DNA of 22,379 nucleotides from DASWUD01 sp036401755 (GTDB lineage Bacteria > Pseudomonadota > Gammaproteobacteria > Thiohalomonadales > Thiohalomonadaceae), in the NCBI GenBank assembly GCA_036401755.1, contig DASWUD010000080.1, positions 1 to 22,379 of the forward strand, given 5' to 3'. Numbering within the stretch: position 1 is the stretch's first letter; each line of letters starts with the position of its first letter. A program made the position numbers and the translations under genes. Of this stretch, positions 1-6,841 are shown one piece after another. The notes beneath the pieces are model-generated. The model did not search any database, was not told the DNA's origin, and saw only the letters and a program-made list of their open reading frames with translations.

Positions 1-1530
1 CGCAAACCGATCCCCTATTACGACAAGCTGGGGATGCGCGTGCCCGATGTGTTCGACAGCTATAACGATATCCCCGGCATCGACCGCTACCGCGCGGTAC
101 TGGCGCACATGGTCGGCCACCGCCGCTGGACCTCGCCGATCGTTGCCGACAACTACAGCCCGCTGCAGCGCATGGCGGTGGAGTTCTTCGAGGACAGCCG
201 CGTCGAGTATCTGGTGATGAAGGAGTATCCGGGGCTGCGCCACATTTTCCTGGCGTTGCACCCCAAGCCCGCAGAGACCGAGTGCGATCCCGAGACCACC
301 TCCTGCCTGCGCCATCGCCTGGCGATGCTGTCGCGCGCGCTGCTCGATCCCGCGCATGGCTACCGCAACCCGCACATCAACGATTTCGCCCGCCAATTCC
401 ACGCCATTATGGCGCAGGGCGTATCGAGCACGCGCGAGATCGCCGACCTGGCGCTCTCCTTCTCGGCGCGCACCCGCGTGCAGAGCGACCAGTACGCCAA
501 GGTCCACTTCGACAACACCGTCATCGACTATCGTGACGACAACCGTCACATGTGGATCTACATCGAGGACAGCGATGACGAGGAGTATTTCGAGGACCCG
601 GACAAGAAGCTGAAGAAGGAGGCCGAGCTGCACTCATTGCCGCCGCGCCACTATCACGAGTGGGACTACAACAGCCAGACCTTCCGCCCCGACTGGGTGA
701 GCCTCTACGAGGCGCTGCACCCCAAGGGCAATGCGGCCGACATCGACCGCCTGCTGCAGAAGCACGAGGCGCTGGCCAAGCGTTTGAAGCGCATGCTCGA
801 TCTGCTGCGCCCGCAGGACAAGGTGCGCATCCGCTATCAGGAGGAGGGGAGCGAGCTCGACCTCGACGTGGCGATCCGCTCGCTCATCGACTTCAAGGGC
901 GGCGCCACCCCCGATCCGCGCATCAACATGAGCCACAAGACCAGCGGCCGCAATATCGCGGTGATGCTGCTGCTCGATCTGTCGCAATCGCTCAACGAAA
1001 AGGCCGCCGGCTCCGCGCAGACCATTCTGGAGCTGTCACAGGAAGCGGTGTCGCTGCTTGCCTGGGCCATCGAGCAGCTGGGTGATCCCTTCGCCATCGC
1101 CGGCTTCCACTCCAACACTCGCCACGACGTGCGCTACTTCCACATCAAGGGGTTCAGCGAGGCGTGGGGCGACGAGGTGAAGGGGCGGCTGGCGGCGATG
1201 CAGGCGAGCTACTCCACGCGCATGGGCGGCGCCATGCGCCACGCCGCGCACTATCTTGGGGCGCGCAAGGCCGATAAGAAGCTGCTGCTCATCCTCACCG
1301 ATGGTGAACCGGCCGACGTCGATGTGCACGACGAGCGGCTGCTCATCGAGGATGCACGCAAGGCGGTGCATGAACTCGATCAGGAGGGGATCTACAGCTA
1401 CTGCATCAACCTCGATCCCAAGGCGGACGAATATGTCGCCGACATCTTCGGCAGGCAGTACACCGTGGTGGACAACATCGCCCGCCTGCCGGAGAAGCTG
1501 CCACAACTGTTCATGGCGCTGACGAAGTAA
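1..1530 (+). CDS. cbbO: CbbO/NorD-family von Willebrand factor A protein (5' end cut off by the window)
   Basis: The reading frame is open from base 1, so the true start lies upstream; the ATG at 34 is internal. About 509 residues are visible, while CbbO/NorD proteins are usually 600-780. The C-terminal third is a VWA domain with a MIDAS metal site: DLSQS near nt 975-989 (the DxSxS motif), a Thr near nt 1216 and TDGEP near nt 1295-1310. An acidic stretch (nt 565-600, DSDDEEYFEDPD) precedes it. Known family role: CbbO acts with the AAA+ ATPase CbbQ to remodel inhibited RuBisCO, and the related NorD acts with NorQ on nitric oxide reductase. The partner ATPase would lie outside the window, so the choice between CbbO and NorD is not settled by context. 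I favour CbbO from overall likeness. The gene ends at a strong terminator. Confidence 0.72.
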   Translation, partial: RKPIPYYDKLGMRVPDVFDSYNDIPGIDRYRAVLAHMVGHRRWTSPIVADNYSPLQRMAVEFFEDSRVEYLVMKEYPGLRHIFLALHPKPAETECDPETTSCLRHRLAMLSRALLDPAHGYRNPHINDFARQFHAIMAQGVSSTREIADLALSFSARTRVQSDQYAKVHFDNTVIDYRDDNRHMWIYIEDSDDEEYFEDPDKKLKKEAELHSLPPRHYHEWDYNSQTFRPDWVSLYEALHPKGNAADIDRLLQKHEALAKRLKRMLDLLRPQDKVRIRYQEEGSELDLDVAIRSLIDFKGGATPDPRINMSHKTSGRNIAVMLLLDLSQSLNEKAAGSAQTILELSQEAVSLLAWAIEQLGDPFAIAGFHSNTRHDVRYFHIKGFSEAWGDEVKGRLAAMQASYSTRMGGAMRHAAHYLGARKADKKLLLILTDGEPADVDVHDERLLIEDARKAVHELDQEGIYSYCINLDPKADEYVADIFGRQYTVVDNIARLPEKLPQLFMALTK

Positions 1531-1550
1531 ACGGGTTGTTACTGGAAAAG

Positions 1551-1577
1551 AAAACGGGCCTCACGGCCCGTTTTTTT
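1551..1577 (+). terminator. Bidirectional intrinsic terminator between converging genes
   Basis: The arms aaaacgggcc and ggcccgtttt form a perfect stem around the loop tcac. A run of seven T follows on the plus strand, continuing into a T-rich stretch to about 1592. An A-rich stretch on the left (1547-1554) supplies a U-tract for transcripts on the minus strand. It lies between the VWA gene and the CZB gene, which converge here, and probably ends both transcripts. Confidence 0.88.
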
Positions 1578-1620
1578 ATTTATTTTATTTTTATGAGCTG
1601 TGGTGTTGTGCTGGCCGCGT

Positions 1621-2031
1621 TTATTCAAAATCACTTTCGAGCTCTATGGAGAGCCGGGCCAGATCAGATTTGACGCGGTGGGAATGGCGTGCGTACTCGC
1701 CACTGTTGAGCATGGTGCGGGCCTTCTCCGTTTCACCGGCATCCACGGCGCGGATGATATCGCCGGCAGAGCGGTGAAAGTTCATGTGGGTCTGCTTCAG
1801 TACTGGAAACATCGGGTGGTTGCCATACTTTGCGCCGCCACCGCCATAGATCCATTTACCCAGTGCACATTGATCGTCCCGACAAACTACATCGGGATCG
1901 AGGTGTTCCTCACTAGTACCGTTGATATAGGCCTCCAGACGAATCTTCCAGCGCACGTGCGCCTCGATCGCGCCCATGAAGTTGAGCTCGCTACTACTGT
2001 CTGGAGTTCCTTTGGTCTCTGCTGGGGCCAT
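1621..2031 (-). CDS. Stand-alone CZB (chemoreceptor zinc-binding) domain protein
   Basis: This 136-residue soluble protein is almost entirely a CZB domain. The expected pattern is visible: His25 in AHVRWK, Cys55 in DDQCALGKW, and His72, His82 and His86 in the next helix (NHPMF..THMNFH). This is the 3-His/1-Cys zinc site of the family, in which the zinc-cysteine couple senses oxidants such as HOCl or zinc itself. CZB domains usually sit at the C-terminus of chemoreceptors or on diguanylate cyclases. Here there is no methyl-accepting, GGDEF or membrane segment, so it must act through a partner in trans. The ATG is preceded by a GAGG ribosome site (in TGAGGTAAC, about 9 nt away). It is monocistronic, and the shared hairpin at 1551-1577 ends it. 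Confidence 0.85.
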   Translation of the reverse strand: MAPAETKGTPDSSSELNFMGAIEAHVRWKIRLEAYINGTSEEHLDPDVVCRDDQCALGKWIYGGGGAKYGNHPMFPVLKQTHMNFHRSAGDIIRAVDAGETEKARTMLNSGEYARHSHRVKSDLARLSIELESDFE

Positions 2032-2094
2032 AGGCTGTTACCTCATTGTGTGAATCACCGTAGAACGATCGCATTTTTCACTGGAGGGGTAAAT

Positions 2095-2118
2095 ATGTTT
2101 CAGTCATTAAACCGTTGA
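2095..2118 (+). other. Possible 7-codon leader ORF with a strong ribosome site
   Basis: The ATG at 2095 follows GGAGGGG (2083-2089) at a 5-nt spacing, the best ribosome site in this region. It encodes only MFQSLNR before a TGA at 2116-2118. The TGA is in the same frame as the cytochrome gene that follows, whose first possible starts (GTG 2122, ATG 2125) lie a few bases downstream. It could be a leader that couples translation to the cytochrome, or the original cytochrome start now broken by an in-frame stop. Confidence 0.35.
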
Positions 2119-2148
2119 TTCGTGATGCATCTGGGGTATTCTGCGGTC

Positions 2149-2640
2149 ATGCTGCATAAATTTATGATTTTGCTAATGAACAAAGGTGACGTGGTGGCGG
2201 TGACCCTGCTGGCGCTCGCCCTGTGGTCGCTGACCGGTTGCGAAGAGTCGGCACAGCCGGCCGGCCCATCCACCCTGAAGGTGGCGCGTAGCTACGATAG
2301 CGCACAGGTGGCGCGCGGCAAGGCGCTGTTCGCCCTCCACTGTGCGCGCTGTCATGGCGAGAGCGCCCAGGGCGATGTTGCGTGGCGCCGGCGCAACGCA
2401 GACGGTACCTTTCCGCCGCCGCCCCTCGATGGCAGCGGTCACGCCTGGCACCATCCCCGCCACTGGCTCAGGGAGATGATCCGCAACGGCAGCGCTCCGC
2501 AGGGCAACATGCCCGCCTGGGCCGGCCAGCTGAACGAGCGGCAGATCGACGACATCATCGCCTGGTTCCAGTCGTTGTGGCCAGACGAGGTCTACAGCGC
2601 CTGGTGGGAGATGGAGCAGCGCAGCCAGCGTGGGCAGTGA
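2149..2640 (+). CDS. Lipoprotein-like mono-haem c-type cytochrome
   Basis: From the ATG at 2149 this is 163 residues. A hydrophobic signal segment ends in the lipobox LTGC (Cys31), so the mature protein is probably lipid-anchored at the periplasmic face. The haem motif is CARCH (residues 65-69), and Met121 in GNMPAW is the likely sixth ligand, giving a class I His/Met cytochrome. Proline-rich PPPPLDG lies between them. The start is uncertain: the frame is open from GTG 2122, ATG 2149 has a weak CTGGGG site at 2131-2136, and ATG 2176 would give the most typical lipoprotein signal (MNKGD...). It is a small periplasmic electron carrier; the partner oxidase or reductase is not visible nearby. The DUF302 gene follows after a 77-nt gap. 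Confidence 0.82.
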   Translation: MLHKFMILLMNKGDVVAVTLLALALWSLTGCEESAQPAGPSTLKVARSYDSAQVARGKALFALHCARCHGESAQGDVAWRRRNADGTFPPPPLDGSGHAWHHPRHWLREMIRNGSAPQGNMPAWAGQLNERQIDDIIAWFQSLWPDEVYSAWWEMEQRSQRGQ

Positions 2641-2717
2641 TGCCCCCCGTGGCTGAAGTTGAAAATCGGCAAGTGCGCCGTCATGAACTACAGTTTGGCA
2701 ACCATGAGGAAGTAACG

Positions 2718-3107
2718 ATGTACGGATTTACTGTCGCAGTACAAGGGAATTTCGACCAGGCGGTGGCGCGTGTTACCGAGGAGCTGAAAAAGGAGGGGTT
2801 TGGCGTGCTGACCGAAATCGATGTGGCGGCCACCCTCAAGGCGAAGCTCGGCGTCGACAAGCGCCCCTACAAGATTCTCGGCGCCTGCAACCCCAAGCTG
2901 GCCAATCAGGCGATCGATGCCGAGCCCGATATTGGCCTGCTGCTCCCCTGCAACGTTGTGGTACGCGAGGATGAGCAGGGCAAGGTGATCGTCGGCTTCA
3001 TGGACCCTCTGCCAGTGTTGGGGTTGGTGGAGCGCAAGGAGCTGGAGTCGCTGGGTGGCGAGGTACGTGCCAAGCTGATGCGCGTGCGTGATGCTCTTGC
3101 CTCTTGA
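2718..3107 (+). CDS. DUF302 domain protein
   Basis: This 129-residue protein fills a single DUF302 domain. Typical family features are the opening MYGFTVAVQGNFDQAVARV, the central YKILGACNPKLANQAI and the LLPCNVVV strand. No signal peptide or membrane helix is seen, so it is probably cytoplasmic. DUF302 proteins form small alpha/beta folds with no agreed biochemical role; in sulfur oxidisers and other proteobacteria they recur near cytochromes and sulfur or metal genes, which fits this setting. The start is well supported by GAGGAAGTAACG immediately before the ATG. The open frame continues upstream to 2382 but overlaps the cytochrome gene, so that extension is not used. Confidence 0.85.
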   Translation: MYGFTVAVQGNFDQAVARVTEELKKEGFGVLTEIDVAATLKAKLGVDKRPYKILGACNPKLANQAIDAEPDIGLLLPCNVVVREDEQGKVIVGFMDPLPVLGLVERKELESLGGEVRAKLMRVRDALAS

Positions 3108-3179
3108 CTGAGCGGTGCGGTTCCCGGCCTGCCGTCCCGTTCATTATCTTCAAAGAAGGCTGATTTGGAGGTGTTTGTG

Positions 3180-3752
3180 ATGAACGGTAAAAGACACGCT
3201 CTTTGGGCAGCCCCTCTGCTACTGGCGGGCTGTTTGTTGGCGGGGACCGTCCAGGCGGATGACACGTCGCCAGGCCCTGGTTATGGCTGGGGCATGATGG
3301 GCGGCGGCTATTACGGCATGGGCCCAGGCATGATGGGTGGCTATGGTCCCGGCTACGGCCACGGCATGATGTGGGGGGACGGCTACGGGCGCGGCCCCTG
3401 GGGTGGGCGTGGCTATGGTCATGGCCCCGGCATGATGGAGCCGTGGTGGGCGCTCGATCTGACTGACCAGCAGCGGACCGCCATCGACAAGATCATGGAG
3501 GAGCGTTACAAGAGCCACTGGCCGCTGATGACCAAGATGTTCGAGGCGCAGCGCAAGCTGGATGAGCTCTATAACGCCGAGAAGTGGGACAGCAAGGCCA
3601 TCGACAAAGCGTATGACGAACTGTTCAAGGTGCAGCGCCAAGTGGTCGAGGAGCATGTCAGGATCCATAACAGCGTGATGGAGCAGCTGACACCGCAACA
3701 GCGTGAACAGCTGAAGCGTTATCGCTGGCAGAACCGCTGGCGTGAGGACTGA
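3180..3752 (+). CDS. Spy/CpxP-like periplasmic protein with Gly/Met/Tyr-rich segment
   Basis: The ATG at 3180 has GGAGGTG seven bases upstream, giving 190 residues. An N-terminal signal segment ends at TVQA before DDTS; the same segment contains LAGC, which matches a lipobox, so lipidation is possible. Residues about 30-88 are low complexity, built from Gly, Tyr, Met, Trp, Pro and His with repeated GMM and GYG units. The rest is helical with two LTxxQ motifs, LTDQQ and LTPQQ, the signature of Spy/CpxP periplasmic chaperones and metal-resistance sensors. Met and His density suggests Cu/Ni or similar metal binding, but that is inference. A GC-rich hairpin lies just after the stop. Confidence 0.82.
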   Translation: MNGKRHALWAAPLLLAGCLLAGTVQADDTSPGPGYGWGMMGGGYYGMGPGMMGGYGPGYGHGMMWGDGYGRGPWGGRGYGHGPGMMEPWWALDLTDQQRTAIDKIMEERYKSHWPLMTKMFEAQRKLDELYNAEKWDSKAIDKAYDELFKVQRQVVEEHVRIHNSVMEQLTPQQREQLKRYRWQNRWRED

Positions 3753-3772
3753 TCGCAAAACCTGGAAGTGGG

Positions 3773-3805
3773 GGGCCGGTTTAACCGGCCCTCTCTCATT
3801 TGAGA
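3773..3805 (+). terminator. Probable intrinsic terminator after the Spy-like gene
   Basis: The arms gggccggtt and aaccggccc form a near-complete palindrome (3773-3791). A pyrimidine-rich tail (tctctcattt) follows instead of a clean T-run. It sits about 20 nt after the stop codon. No other feature is seen in the rest of the 3753-3902 gap. Confidence 0.6.
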
Positions 3806-3902
3806 CTCATGCATTGCTCCCCTTACTACGCCTCCCCTTGATACACTCCGCCGCAAGATCATTAATCCCTTTCTGAGCAATTATTTCCAGAGGCTTATTG
3901 CG

Positions 3903-4796
3903 ATGGCCAGTACACTGCCCAACTCGCCCTTTGACCTGACGAACGATGTGGCTTATCGGGCATGGCGCGAAGCGAAATTGACGGACTACCCAACAGCGGC
4001 CGCGCAGTTGGTGGTGGCGGTGCGCGACCCTCTACAGCTTACCGATGAAGAGCGCGCGGCGTTGTTGGGGCGGGTGCGCAAGTGCAACATGGTGATCTAC
4101 GCTACCCCGCTGGGGGACAATCCTGACAAGGAGATCCCGCGCCGCCTCGCCGAGCAGCTCGGCTTGATGCACCTCGACAGCAATCTGCTGGCCGATGACG
4201 ACGGCATCACCTCTATCACTGTCAATCCCGAGGGTGATCACCCCCATTACATTCCGTATACCAACCGCGCCATCAACTGGCACTGCGACGGCTATTACAA
4301 CACGGCGGAACAGCAGATCCGCGGCATGCTGCTGCACTGCGTGCACAACGCCGCGCAGGGTGGTGAAAACCAGCTGCTCGATCACGAGATGGTCTATCTG
4401 CTGTTGCGCGACGAAAATCCCGCCTACATTCGCGCCCTCATGGCGGATGATGTGATGACCATTCCGCCCGGCAAGGATGGCGAGGGTGATGCGCGCGGGC
4501 CTTCGGTGGGACCTGTTTTCTCCATCCAGCCGAACGGTGCCCTGCACATGCGCTACACCGCGCGCAAGCGCAACATCGAGTGGAAAAATGATCCTGCAAC
4601 CCAGGCGGCACTGGCGCGACTGGAGGCGCTGCTGGCGAGCGATTCACCCTACATTTTTCGTGCCTTGCTCAAACCTGGCATGGGACTTATCTGCAACAAT
4701 GTGTTGCACACCCGCGATGGCTTTACCGATCTGCCTGGTCAGCCCAGGCGGCTTATCTACCGTGCGCGCTATTTCGATCGCATTGCCTCCACTTAA
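3903..4796 (+). CDS. TauD/TfdA-like Fe(II)/2-oxoglutarate-dependent oxygenase
   Basis: This is a 297-residue cytoplasmic protein of the size expected for the TauD/TfdA family. The iron ligands of the 2-His-1-carboxylate triad are visible: His127 and Asp129 in NWHCDGYYN, and His269 in CNNVLHTRDGF. Arg283 or Arg287 in the C-terminal RRLIYRARY strand is placed to bind 2-oxoglutarate. Such enzymes hydroxylate a substrate with O2 and 2-oxoglutarate, for example to release sulfite from taurine, but the substrate here cannot be told. No sulfonate transporter lies nearby. The gene appears monocistronic: its stop is directly followed by the FNR-type box of the next operon. Confidence 0.85.
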   Translation: MASTLPNSPFDLTNDVAYRAWREAKLTDYPTAAAQLVVAVRDPLQLTDEERAALLGRVRKCNMVIYATPLGDNPDKEIPRRLAEQLGLMHLDSNLLADDDGITSITVNPEGDHPHYIPYTNRAINWHCDGYYNTAEQQIRGMLLHCVHNAAQGGENQLLDHEMVYLLLRDENPAYIRALMADDVMTIPPGKDGEGDARGPSVGPVFSIQPNGALHMRYTARKRNIEWKNDPATQAALARLEALLASDSPYIFRALLKPGMGLICNNVLHTRDGFTDLPGQPRRLIYRARYFDRIAST

Positions 4797-4810
4797 TTGA
4801 TATTTATCAA
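4797..4810. promoter_or_regulatory. Perfect FNR/ANR/DNR-type binding site
   Basis: TTGAT-ATTT-ATCAA matches the FNR-family consensus TTGAT-N4-ATCAA at all ten positions. Its centre (4803.5) is 60 nt before the hemerythrin start codon. A TATAAA-like -10 element at 4838-4843 would place the box near -42 to -46, the class II activator position. It begins almost immediately after the TauD-like stop codon, so it should drive the hemerythrin-DUF2249-membrane protein operon. FNR senses O2 and DNR/NnrR-type relatives sense NO; the site alone cannot distinguish them. Confidence 0.85.
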
Positions 4811-4863
4811 GGTAGGCATTGGGCGTGGCTGTGAAGCTATAAACACCCATTTGGAGAATTACC

Positions 4864-5307
4864 ATGAATAGTGTCCGTGATTTTCTCGGCGATGATCACT
4901 ACCGTTGCGACGATCTTTTTGCGCTGGCTGAACAACAGGTGAGCGATGGCGAATGGGCCACTGCGCGTACCAGTCACGACGCCTTCATCAACGCCATGGG
5001 TCGTCACTTCACCATGGAGGAGTCGGTGCTGTTTCCTGCCTTCGAGCAGGCGAGCGGCAGTGAGATGGGGCCGTCTGCCGTGATGCGCCATGAGCACGGC
5101 CAGATGCGTCAGTTGTTTGCGGCGATGGAGGATGCCTTGCAGCGAAAAAGTGTGGACGACTATCTGGGCAACAGCGAGACGCTGCTGATCTTGATGCGTC
5201 AACACAATGCCAAGGAGGAGCAGATCCTCTATCCGATGAGTGATCGGATGCTGGCGCCACAACTTCCCGAACTGTTGCAACGGTTGGCCGACGCCGGAGC
5301 CAACTAG
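4864..5307 (+). CDS. Hemerythrin-like (HHE) domain protein
   Basis: This 147-residue protein is a four-helix bundle of the hemerythrin family. Candidate di-iron ligands are His12 (DDHYRCD), His48 and Glu52 (GRHFTMEE), His78 (RHEHGQ), and His114 with Glu118 (RQHNAKEE). Such proteins bind O2 or NO, or repair iron centres damaged by NO. It is the first gene of an operon behind a perfect FNR-type box, and the stop codon overlaps the GTG of the DUF2249 gene by one base (taGTG). The ATG has a GGAG site (4853-4856, in TTTGGAGAATTACC) at normal spacing. Operon context points to a role in anaerobic or nitrogen-oxide metabolism, which is inference. Confidence 0.88.
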   Translation: MNSVRDFLGDDHYRCDDLFALAEQQVSDGEWATARTSHDAFINAMGRHFTMEESVLFPAFEQASGSEMGPSAVMRHEHGQMRQLFAAMEDALQRKSVDDYLGNSETLLILMRQHNAKEEQILYPMSDRMLAPQLPELLQRLADAGAN

Positions 5308-5594
5308 TGGCGCGTGAAGTGGTGCTCGACGTGAGCGAGCTCGAACCGCCCGAGCCACTGACGCAGAGCCTCGCCGCCAGCGAACGACTTGAGCGTGGCG
5401 ACTATCTGCGGCTGCTGCATCGGCGTCGCCCCTGCCTGCTCTATGACAATCTCGTCCAGCGCGGCTTTGCCAGTGAAACACGCGCCGGTCGCGTCGTGGC
5501 CTGCGAGGTCTTTATCTGGCGCGTTGGCGACGATGAGGCCGCCAAGGCGGCGCGCGCCGCCGCCGCCATGCTGCCCCCCGCCGATCACCTATGA
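5307..5594 (+). CDS. DUF2249 domain protein
   Basis: This 95-residue protein begins at GTG 5307, overlapping the hemerythrin stop. The opening EVVLDVSELEPPEPL and the later YLRLLHRRRPCLLYDNL fit DUF2249, a TusA-like small alpha/beta fold. The CLLY cysteine is the only one besides that in VVACEVF. DUF2249 proteins recur with hemerythrins, NnrS-like and denitrification genes, but their molecular role is unknown; a carrier or haem/iron partner function is guesswork. The last codons overlap the next gene by four bases (ATGA), so the three genes are translationally coupled. Confidence 0.82.
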   Translation: MAREVVLDVSELEPPEPLTQSLAASERLERGDYLRLLHRRRPCLLYDNLVQRGFASETRAGRVVACEVFIWRVGDDEAAKAARAAAAMLPPADHL

Positions 5595-6841
5595 GTTACA
5601 CGGCACTCTCCCTGGCGCAGACACCGCCGTTGGCGGTCCCACTGCGCTATCTGCTTACCGCGCCACTGTTTGCCGCGGCGGCAGGGGTAGTGGTGGTGTT
5701 TGCGCCCGAGGCTTTGCTGAGTCGCTGGACGCCGGCGACACTGGCCGTTACCCATCTGCTCACCCTGGGTTTTCTCGCCATGACCATGTTCGGCGCGCTG
5801 CAACAACTGCTGCCGGTACTGACCGGCTCGCGCCTGCCGCATGCCCCCCTGCTCAGCGCGCTCGTCCATATCGGTCTCACCGTGGGGACCATCACCCTGG
5901 TGCTCGGTATGGGAACCAATCACGCGGTGATGTTGGAGGTGGGAACGCTGCTGCTGCTGATAACCGTGGACATTTTCGCCGTGGTAGTGGGTATCGCCCT
6001 GCTGCGGGCTCGCTCCGCCCACGCCACGGTGGGGGCGATGGGTGGGGCGTTGTGTGCGCTGCTCATTACGATCTTGCTGGGCAGCGGCCTGCTGCGTCAC
6101 TTCGAGTGGCAGGTGCCCTTCATCCATCCCCTGACCGATCTCCATGTGATGTGGGGGCTGGCCGGCTGGGTGGTGACACTGCTCATCGGCGTCGCCTGGC
6201 AGGTGGTGCCGATGTTCCAGCTCACGCCAGACTATCCGCGTCTGCTGCGCCGTTTTCTGGTGCCGTTACTGTTGGCAGGACTGGCACTGTGGAGCGTGGT
6301 GCGCCTTGCCTTCGCCACTGATATACCGTTCGTGCTGGTGATCCTCGCACTGCTGGTGTTTGCCGCGACGACCCTCTGGCTGCAGCTGCGGCGCCGCCGT
6401 CTGCCCGACGTGACCCTTTCGTTCTGGCGGGTGGCGATGGTGATGTTGAGCGGCGCCGTGTTGGCGATCCTGTTGCCCGGTGAACATGCCCTGCTATTCG
6501 GGGTGCTGTTCATCCTCGGCTTTGCCATGTCGGCGGTGAACGGCATGCTCTACAAGATCGTGCCGTTCCTGATCTGGCTGCACCTCAACAACCGCCTGCA
6601 ACAGAGCGGTCAGTGGCAGGGCCGTGTGCCAAACATGAAACAGATCATCAGTGAGGCGGCGATGCGGCGACACTACCGCCTCCATCTGTTGCTATTGGGC
6701 TTGGCGCTGCTGGCGCTCTTCTGGCCGGTGCTTGCCCGCACCGCCGGGGCGGCACTGGCCATCTCGGCGCTGCTGCTGTGGTGGAATCTGTGGCAGGGAA
6801 GGCGGGTCTACCGCGCCGTATTGCACGGCGCGACGGTGTGA
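5591..6841 (+). CDS. Polytopic membrane protein, haem-copper-oxidase/NnrS-like
   Basis: This 416-residue protein has about 12 hydrophobic helices. TM2 reads THLLTLGF...GALQQLLPVLTG, and later helices carry DLHVMWGLAGW (His185) and GFAMSAVNGMLYKIVPF. This spacing of His, Gly and Pro resembles NnrS and subunit I-like proteins of the haem-copper oxidase superfamily. His55, His93, His170, His179 and His185 are possible haem ligands, but I cannot see the full six-His oxidase set, so an active oxidase or NO reductase is unlikely. It ends the FNR-box operon. NnrS relatives protect against NO-derived stress. Exact family membership is my inference; it could equally be an uncharacterised membrane family that travels with hemerythrin and DUF2249. 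Its stop codon directly abuts the stop of the opposite-strand gene. Confidence 0.7.
   Translation: MSYTALSLAQTPPLAVPLRYLLTAPLFAAAAGVVVVFAPEALLSRWTPATLAVTHLLTLGFLAMTMFGALQQLLPVLTGSRLPHAPLLSALVHIGLTVGTITLVLGMGTNHAVMLEVGTLLLLITVDIFAVVVGIALLRARSAHATVGAMGGALCALLITILLGSGLLRHFEWQVPFIHPLTDLHVMWGLAGWVVTLLIGVAWQVVPMFQLTPDYPRLLRRFLVPLLLAGLALWSVVRLAFATDIPFVLVILALLVFAATTLWLQLRRRRLPDVTLSFWRVAMVMLSGAVLAILLPGEHALLFGVLFILGFAMSAVNGMLYKIVPFLIWLHLNNRLQQSGQWQGRVPNMKQIISEAAMRRHYRLHLLLLGLALLALFWPVLARTAGAALAISALLLWWNLWQGRRVYRAVLHGATV

Noticed and set aside
1600..2118. 172-residue plus-strand open frame
   Set aside because: It is antisense to the CZB gene, which has the zinc-ligand pattern and a ribosome site; only the last seven codons (2095-2118) have an initiation signal.
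3826..3845. Possible FNR half-site (ccttgatacact) upstream of the TauD-like gene
   Set aside because: Only the TTGAT half is present; the second half does not match ATCAA.
5591..6841. Active haem-copper oxidase or NO reductase
   Set aside because: Although the helices and some His resemble the superfamily, the full set of six conserved His ligands is not evident and no second subunit lies next to it.
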